From: Saccharothrix sp. HUAS TT1
GTDB taxonomy: Bacteria; Actinomycetota; Actinomycetes; Mycobacteriales; Pseudonocardiaceae
Reading direction: 5' to 3'
Assembly: GCF_040744945.1 (NCBI RefSeq)
Contig: NZ_CP160453.1
Span: 5,828,001-5,892,000 of the forward strand
DNA length: 64,000 bases
Under the pieces are notes generated by a model. It was not told the origin of the DNA and did no database searches. It saw nothing but the letters and a program-made list of their open reading frames with translations. Shown here piece after piece: positions 59,851 to 64,000 of this stretch (position 1 is the stretch's first letter; the number at the start of each line of letters is the position of its first letter). Made by a program: the position numbers and the translations under genes.

Positions 59851-61461
59851 GTGCCGCTGCCCGAAGGCGGAAAGACGGCGTGGCCCCCGAAGGCCCTGGA
59901 CGACGTGTTCGCCCGGCTCGACTCCTGGGACGCCTGGTACACCGGCGACCCGGACCACCTGGCCGACGTCTACGGCGGGCCCGGCAGTGGGCGGGCGTTC
60001 GACTCGACCTCGCGGGCGCGCGTCCGTAACCGGCCCAGCCAGTACCGGGGCGGCGTGGTCGGCAAGGTGTCCCGCTGGTTCTGGGGCGCGCCGACCAGCC
60101 TGGGCGAGGTGCCGTCACGGCTGCACATGCCCCTCGCGGGCGACATCGCGCAGAAGTCGACGCGGCTGCTGTTCGCGGAGCCTCCGCAGCTCAAGGTCGA
60201 CCACGCGCCGACCGCCAAGCGCCTTGCCACACAGTTCGAGCGGCTGCACGCGAGCCTGCTGGAGGCCGGCGAGACCTGCGCCGGTCTGGGCGGCACCTAC
60301 CTGCGAGTGGTGTGGGACAAGGACGTGCGGGACACGCCCTGGCTGCACGCCGCGCACGCCGACCAGGCCGTGCCTGAGTGGAGCTGGGACGTGCTCCGCG
60401 CGGTGACGTTCTGGCGGATCCTGGAGCAGGAAGACCAGCGGGTCGTCTGGCACCTGGAGCGACACGAGCCGGGCGTCATCCTGCACGGCGTCTACGAGGG
60501 CACGCCGGACACCCTCGGCAAGCCGCGCAACCTCAAGGCGTACGAGGCCACCGCGGACCTGGCCGAGCGCATCGAGACCCGCACGAAGCGGCTGACGGTC
60601 GTCTACGTGCCGAACATGCGGCCCAACAAGCTGTGGCGCAAGAACCCGGCCGCGGCGCCGTTGGGACGCGCGGACATCTCCGGCGCGGAAGGCCCGCTCG
60701 ACCGGCTGGACGAGACCTGGACCTCGTTGATGCGGGACCTGCGTCTGGGTAAGGGCCGGGCGTTCGTGCCCGACGTCTACCTCCAGGGCAACGGCCCTGG
60801 CCGGGGCGCGTCGTGGGACGCCGAGCAGGAGATTTACGCGACGCTGAGCATGCTGCCGGGCCCGGACTCCGGCAACATGCTGACGCTGAACCAGTTCGAC
60901 ATCCGCGTCGAGGAGCACCTGGGGATGGCGCGCCAGATCACGATCGAGACGCTGCGCAGCGCGGGCTACTCGCTCCAGTCGTTCGGCCTGGACGGTGACG
61001 TGGCGGCCACCGCCACCGAGGTGTCCGCCCGCGAGCGTGACTCCTACCTCACCAGAGGGCACAAGATCCTCTACTGGAAGCCGGAGCTCGCCGACATCAC
61101 GCTGACCCTCCAGGAGATCGACAAGGCGTGGTTCGGCGCGGACATCACGCCGGAGCTGCCGGACGTCGAGTGGCCGGACGGGGTCGCGGACGATCCGGAG
61201 AAGGTGGCCCGCACGCTGCAGCTGCTGCACGCCGCCGAGGCCGTGTCGATCCGGACCAGGGTCGAGCGGGCGAACCCCGACTGGCCGAAGGAGCGGGTGG
61301 ACGCCGAGGTCGCGGCCATCAAGGCCGAACAGGGCGGCGCCATGACCGGTGAGGACCCGATCGAGCTCGGCACCCGGGTCGCCGCCACCGGCCGCACCAC
61401 CAAGCCGGACGACGACGAGGGCCAGGCCCCCGACGACGAGGACGACCTCGACGTGGCGTGA
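59851..61461 (+). CDS. Phage portal protein (SPP1 Gp6-like)
   Basis: A 536-residue portal protein from GTG 59851. The opening LDSWDAWYTGDPDHLADVYG, the GDIAQKSTRLLFAEPPQL segment and ARERDSYLTRGHKILYWKPE late in the protein fit the portals of the SPP1/actinophage type. The C-terminus is acidic. It forms the DNA channel at one capsid vertex. Confidence 0.92.
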   Translation: MPLPEGGKTAWPPKALDDVFARLDSWDAWYTGDPDHLADVYGGPGSGRAFDSTSRARVRNRPSQYRGGVVGKVSRWFWGAPTSLGEVPSRLHMPLAGDIAQKSTRLLFAEPPQLKVDHAPTAKRLATQFERLHASLLEAGETCAGLGGTYLRVVWDKDVRDTPWLHAAHADQAVPEWSWDVLRAVTFWRILEQEDQRVVWHLERHEPGVILHGVYEGTPDTLGKPRNLKAYEATADLAERIETRTKRLTVVYVPNMRPNKLWRKNPAAAPLGRADISGAEGPLDRLDETWTSLMRDLRLGKGRAFVPDVYLQGNGPGRGASWDAEQEIYATLSMLPGPDSGNMLTLNQFDIRVEEHLGMARQITIETLRSAGYSLQSFGLDGDVAATATEVSARERDSYLTRGHKILYWKPELADITLTLQEIDKAWFGADITPELPDVEWPDGVADDPEKVARTLQLLHAAEAVSIRTRVERANPDWPKERVDAEVAAIKAEQGGAMTGEDPIELGTRVAATGRTTKPDDDEGQAPDDEDDLDVA

Positions 61462-61483
61462 GGCGGACGGGGGGTGATCCCCC

Positions 61484-64000
61484 GTGGCGGTCGACCCCGA
61501 ACGGCTGGACGAGATCGCCGCCACCGTGGCCGCGATCTACCGCGAGGCCGAGACCGCCCTGACCGCCCTGGTCGCCAAGCACCTCCAGGGCGACCTGGAC
61601 AGCGACATGCAGGCCCCCGCCTGGGCCGAGCGGAAGCTGGCCGCGATCGGGAAGCTGCGCCGCTCGGCGCAGGCCGTGATCGCCGGACTCCAGGCCGCCG
61701 GTCCCGGCGCGGTGCGCGACGCGGCGGCTGCGGCGTTCCGGGAGGGCTGGACCTCGGCGCTGGCCGAGCTGCCCAAGCAGTGGTTCCCCTCCTCCGGCGT
61801 GGCCGAGGAGGCACAGCAGGCGGTCGAGGAGCTGACCGGTTTCGCCGCAGTCGAGGCCCTGGCCAACGCCGTGTACAGCGACATCGGCGAGAAGTCCCGC
61901 AACATCCTGCGCGACGTCCTCGACGTCTACCGGGCGGTCATCACCGCGGCGACCGCGCGCACCGTCACCGGCGTCCAAACCCGGCGCCAGGCGTCCCAGG
62001 CCGCCTACAACGCGCTGCTCAAGCGCGGGATCACCGGCTTCACGGACAAGGGCGGCAAGCGCTGGAAGTTGTCCACCTACGTGGAGATGACCGTGCGCAC
62101 GGTCACCCAGCGTGCCGCCGTGCAGGGCCAGACCGACCGGCTGGACAGCATGGGCGTGGACCTCGTCATGGTGTCCAACAGCCCGCAGGAGTGCGTGCTG
62201 TGCCGCCCGTACGAGGGCCGCGTGCTGGCGCTGTCCGGGCCGACCGGGCAGATCAGCGTGGAACACGCGATCAACGACGGCGAGCAGGTTCTCGTTGACG
62301 TCGTCGCCACGCTGGCCGAGGCCCAGCTGGAGGGCCTGTTCCACCCGAACTGCCGCCACTCCGTCTCCGCGTACCTGCCCGGCGTGTCGAAGCTCGCGGC
62401 GCAGCCGACCGCGGACCCGGAGGGCGACAAGGCGCGGCAGCAGCAGCGGGCGATCGAGCGCGCGATCCGGGAGGCCAAGACCGAGGAGGTCGCGGCGCTC
62501 GGCGAGGTCGAGCGCAAGGCCGCCACCCGGAAGAAGCTGGCCGCGCAGGCGGCGATGCGCGAGCACCTGGCCGCCAACCCGAAGCTCAAGCGCCTGCCCT
62601 ACCGCGAGGCCATCGGCGCGGGCAACATCCCGCCGAAGGGCAGCACGGACCAAGCGGGCGCCATCGGCCCGGCTGTCCAGCTCACGCTGGACAGCGGATC
62701 CGGCAGCGCGTCGAAGCCCAGCACGACGTCGGCCACAGCGCACGCTGCGGCGACCGAGCCGAAGCCTGCGCCCGCGGCGAAGGTCGCACCCAAGGCCAAG
62801 GCGGAACCGAAGCCGACGCCCGAGATCCCGGCCACGACGAAGCCCAAGGCCAAGCCGGCTCCTGCCCCGAAGCCCGTCCCGGCACCCGACCCGGTCAAGC
62901 CGGAGCCGAAGGCCAAGCCCGAGGCTGCACCCAAGCCCAAGCCCGCGACGAAGCCGGAGCCGGTCAAGCCCGCTCCCGCGCCGAAGCCGGTCGCGGAACC
63001 GAAGCCCGAGTCGAAGCCGAAGGTCGAGACGGAGCCCCAGGCCAAGCCCGCCCCGGCCGCCCCGGTCAAGCCGAAGCCCGCTCCGGAGCCGGTCAAGCCG
63101 GACCCCAAGCCGGAGAAGCCAGAGGGTGTCGAGGCCGGGGACTTCAGCCAGCTTCGTCGGGTCGGCGAGCAGGGCGGCTCCAACCCCGGCGGCACCTACG
63201 AGGACGCCGACGGCAACCGCTGGTACGTCAAGGCCCAGCGGTCCGAGCAGCACGCGGCCAACGAGGTCGCGGCGTCCGCGCTGTACCGGGCGGCCGGGAT
63301 CGACGTGCCCGAGGTGCGTCTCGGTCGCGGCACCCCGGACCTGCCGGACGGGCCGCACACCGCGTCCCGGATCGTGCAGGGTGCGCGCGTGTCCGGTCCG
63401 GACACCGTCCGGGAGTCCCTGCGCGACGGCATGGGCGTGGACGCGTGGTTGGCGAACTGGGACATCGTCGGAGCCAACTTCGACAACGTGGTCCGGACGA
63501 AGTCGGGCCAGGCCGTCCGGATCGACCTCGGCGGGTCGCTGCTGTACCGGGCGATGGGCGAGGCCAAGAACGATGCGTTCGGGTCCACGGTGGACGAGTG
63601 GCTGAGCCTGCGCGACCCGAAGCGGGCGCCGCAGGCCGCCAAAGTGTTCGGCGGGATGACCCCGGCCGAGCTGGTCTCCGCTGTGGCCCGGGTCGAGCAG
63701 GTCCCGGAGTCCCGCGTGCGGGAGATCGTCACCGACTCGGGTCTCCCCGAGCAGGTCGCCGACACCCTGATCGCCCGCCGCCGCGACCTCGTGGACCGCC
63801 TGGCCGAGCTGCGCGAGCACGCCGCCCGGCACACGGCGTGGTTGGAGCAGCACAAGACCGCGGCCAAGGGTCAGGAGGGCTTGGAGACCCCGCCGATCCA
63901 GCTCACCTACGAGGACGACGGCGAGGGCGGGCAGCTCGTGCCCACCCCGGCCGGGTGGAACCGGGTCCGAGCCGAGCGCGTCGCTCAGGCCGTCATCAAG
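61484..64000 (+). CDS. MuF-like minor capsid protein fused to a kinase-like domain (3' end outside window)
   Basis: The frame is open from GTG 61484 to the right edge, 839 codons so far. Residues 1-310 match phage minor capsid/MuF proteins: SPQECVLCRPYEGRVLALSG, then LFHPNCRHSVSAYLPGVSK with the conserved HPNCRH. Residues about 410-550 are a Pro-Ala-Lys-rich linker. Residues about 553-760 resemble a protein-kinase-like fold: a glycine-rich loop (GEQGGSNPGGTYED), a strand lysine (RWYVKAQRSEQHAANE), a catalytic-loop-like WLANWDIVGANFDN (near 657), and VRIDLGGSL (near 678) in the DFG position. This is a MuF-effector layout. Confidence 0.8.
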   Translation, partial: MAVDPERLDEIAATVAAIYREAETALTALVAKHLQGDLDSDMQAPAWAERKLAAIGKLRRSAQAVIAGLQAAGPGAVRDAAAAAFREGWTSALAELPKQWFPSSGVAEEAQQAVEELTGFAAVEALANAVYSDIGEKSRNILRDVLDVYRAVITAATARTVTGVQTRRQASQAAYNALLKRGITGFTDKGGKRWKLSTYVEMTVRTVTQRAAVQGQTDRLDSMGVDLVMVSNSPQECVLCRPYEGRVLALSGPTGQISVEHAINDGEQVLVDVVATLAEAQLEGLFHPNCRHSVSAYLPGVSKLAAQPTADPEGDKARQQQRAIERAIREAKTEEVAALGEVERKAATRKKLAAQAAMREHLAANPKLKRLPYREAIGAGNIPPKGSTDQAGAIGPAVQLTLDSGSGSASKPSTTSATAHAAATEPKPAPAAKVAPKAKAEPKPTPEIPATTKPKAKPAPAPKPVPAPDPVKPEPKAKPEAAPKPKPATKPEPVKPAPAPKPVAEPKPESKPKVETEPQAKPAPAAPVKPKPAPEPVKPDPKPEKPEGVEAGDFSQLRRVGEQGGSNPGGTYEDADGNRWYVKAQRSEQHAANEVAASALYRAAGIDVPEVRLGRGTPDLPDGPHTASRIVQGARVSGPDTVRESLRDGMGVDAWLANWDIVGANFDNVVRTKSGQAVRIDLGGSLLYRAMGEAKNDAFGSTVDEWLSLRDPKRAPQAAKVFGGMTPAELVSAVARVEQVPESRVREIVTDSGLPEQVADTLIARRRDLVDRLAELREHAARHTAWLEQHKTAAKGQEGLETPPIQLTYEDDGEGGQLVPTPAGWNRVRAERVAQAVIK

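Larger units (their letters stand above)
29177..64000. mobile_element. Prophage (tailed phage), left part; continues past the window
   Basis: The element contains, in order: integrase, repressor and Cro-like genes, a dense block of small early genes, recombination and replication genes, a tRNA, then fibre, TerS, TerL, portal and MuF-like capsid genes. Terminase and portal identify a dsDNA tailed phage (siphovirus-like by content). The left end is defined by the interrupted amylase gene. Right end, capsid, tail and lysis genes are not in view. Confidence 0.9.

Noticed and set aside
61319..63853. An 844-codon open frame on the minus strand
   Set aside because: It is the shadow of the MuF-like gene: periodic LGLG/RLRL sequence mirrors the Pro-Ala-Lys linker, and the plus-strand frame has recognisable domains and a good start.

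Overview
The window is very GC-rich actinomycete DNA. RbpA, a SigR-type promoter, overlapping Ppm1 and Lnt genes, many GTG/TTG starts and GTGA/ATGA gene overlaps suggest a member of the Pseudonocardiales (Saccharothrix/Actinosynnema/Lentzea-like). That assignment is inference; no rRNA is present. The window splits in two: host chromosome from 1 to about 29,200, and the left part of an integrated tailed-phage genome from about 29,200 to the right edge, which runs off the window.

Host part. From left to right: the end of thymidine kinase, an XRE-cupin regulator, a NUDIX hydrolase, rbpA behind a SigR-like promoter, and convergent ppm1/lnt. A small scar follows (a gene remnant bounded by a long inverted repeat), then PspC, TetR, GntR and an FtsX-ectodomain-like protein. 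A five-gene leftward operon (kdd, amidohydrolase, kamD, kamE, kal) encodes beta-lysine degradation. kamA, which supplies beta-lysine, lies 9 kb away; the cleavage enzyme Kce was not seen. Next come tctCBA, divergent from a CitA/CitB-type two-component system, with four 9-bp direct repeats between them; a GH13 glucosidase-like gene fused by overlap to an LLM oxidoreductase; fxsA; kamA; a cytochrome P450 with one TTA codon; and a secreted glycine-rich beta-helix protein. A PfkB kinase gene broken by an 11-bp tandem duplication, a LacI regulator and a winged-helix protein follow, and last the 3' half of a secreted alpha-amylase gene cut where the phage begins.

Phage part. 29,267-31,641 (leftward) is the lysogeny module: tyrosine integrase, an AP2-like mini-protein, a membrane protein and a repressor. 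A divergent Cro-like gene lies across an operator array. 32,111-53,806 (rightward) is the early region: tightly coupled, often unknown small genes, a RecE-like nuclease, a recombinase-like protein, a DUF2303 protein, and a replication initiator with DnaA boxes and repeats inside the gene. It continues with DUF4326-ASCH, DUF6248, a sigma-like factor, a tRNA with anticodon UAA and DUF6221 proteins. A 0.6-kb non-coding segment with a long closed stem and a strong terminator separates this from the late region: fibre/hydrolase, TerS, TerL, small proteins, an exonuclease, portal, and a very long MuF-like capsid protein with a C-terminal kinase-like domain, cut by the window edge.

A 17-bp intergenic motif occurs three times, on the same strand, in the host part. 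Gene products are named from protein sequence features I can read; no database search was run.
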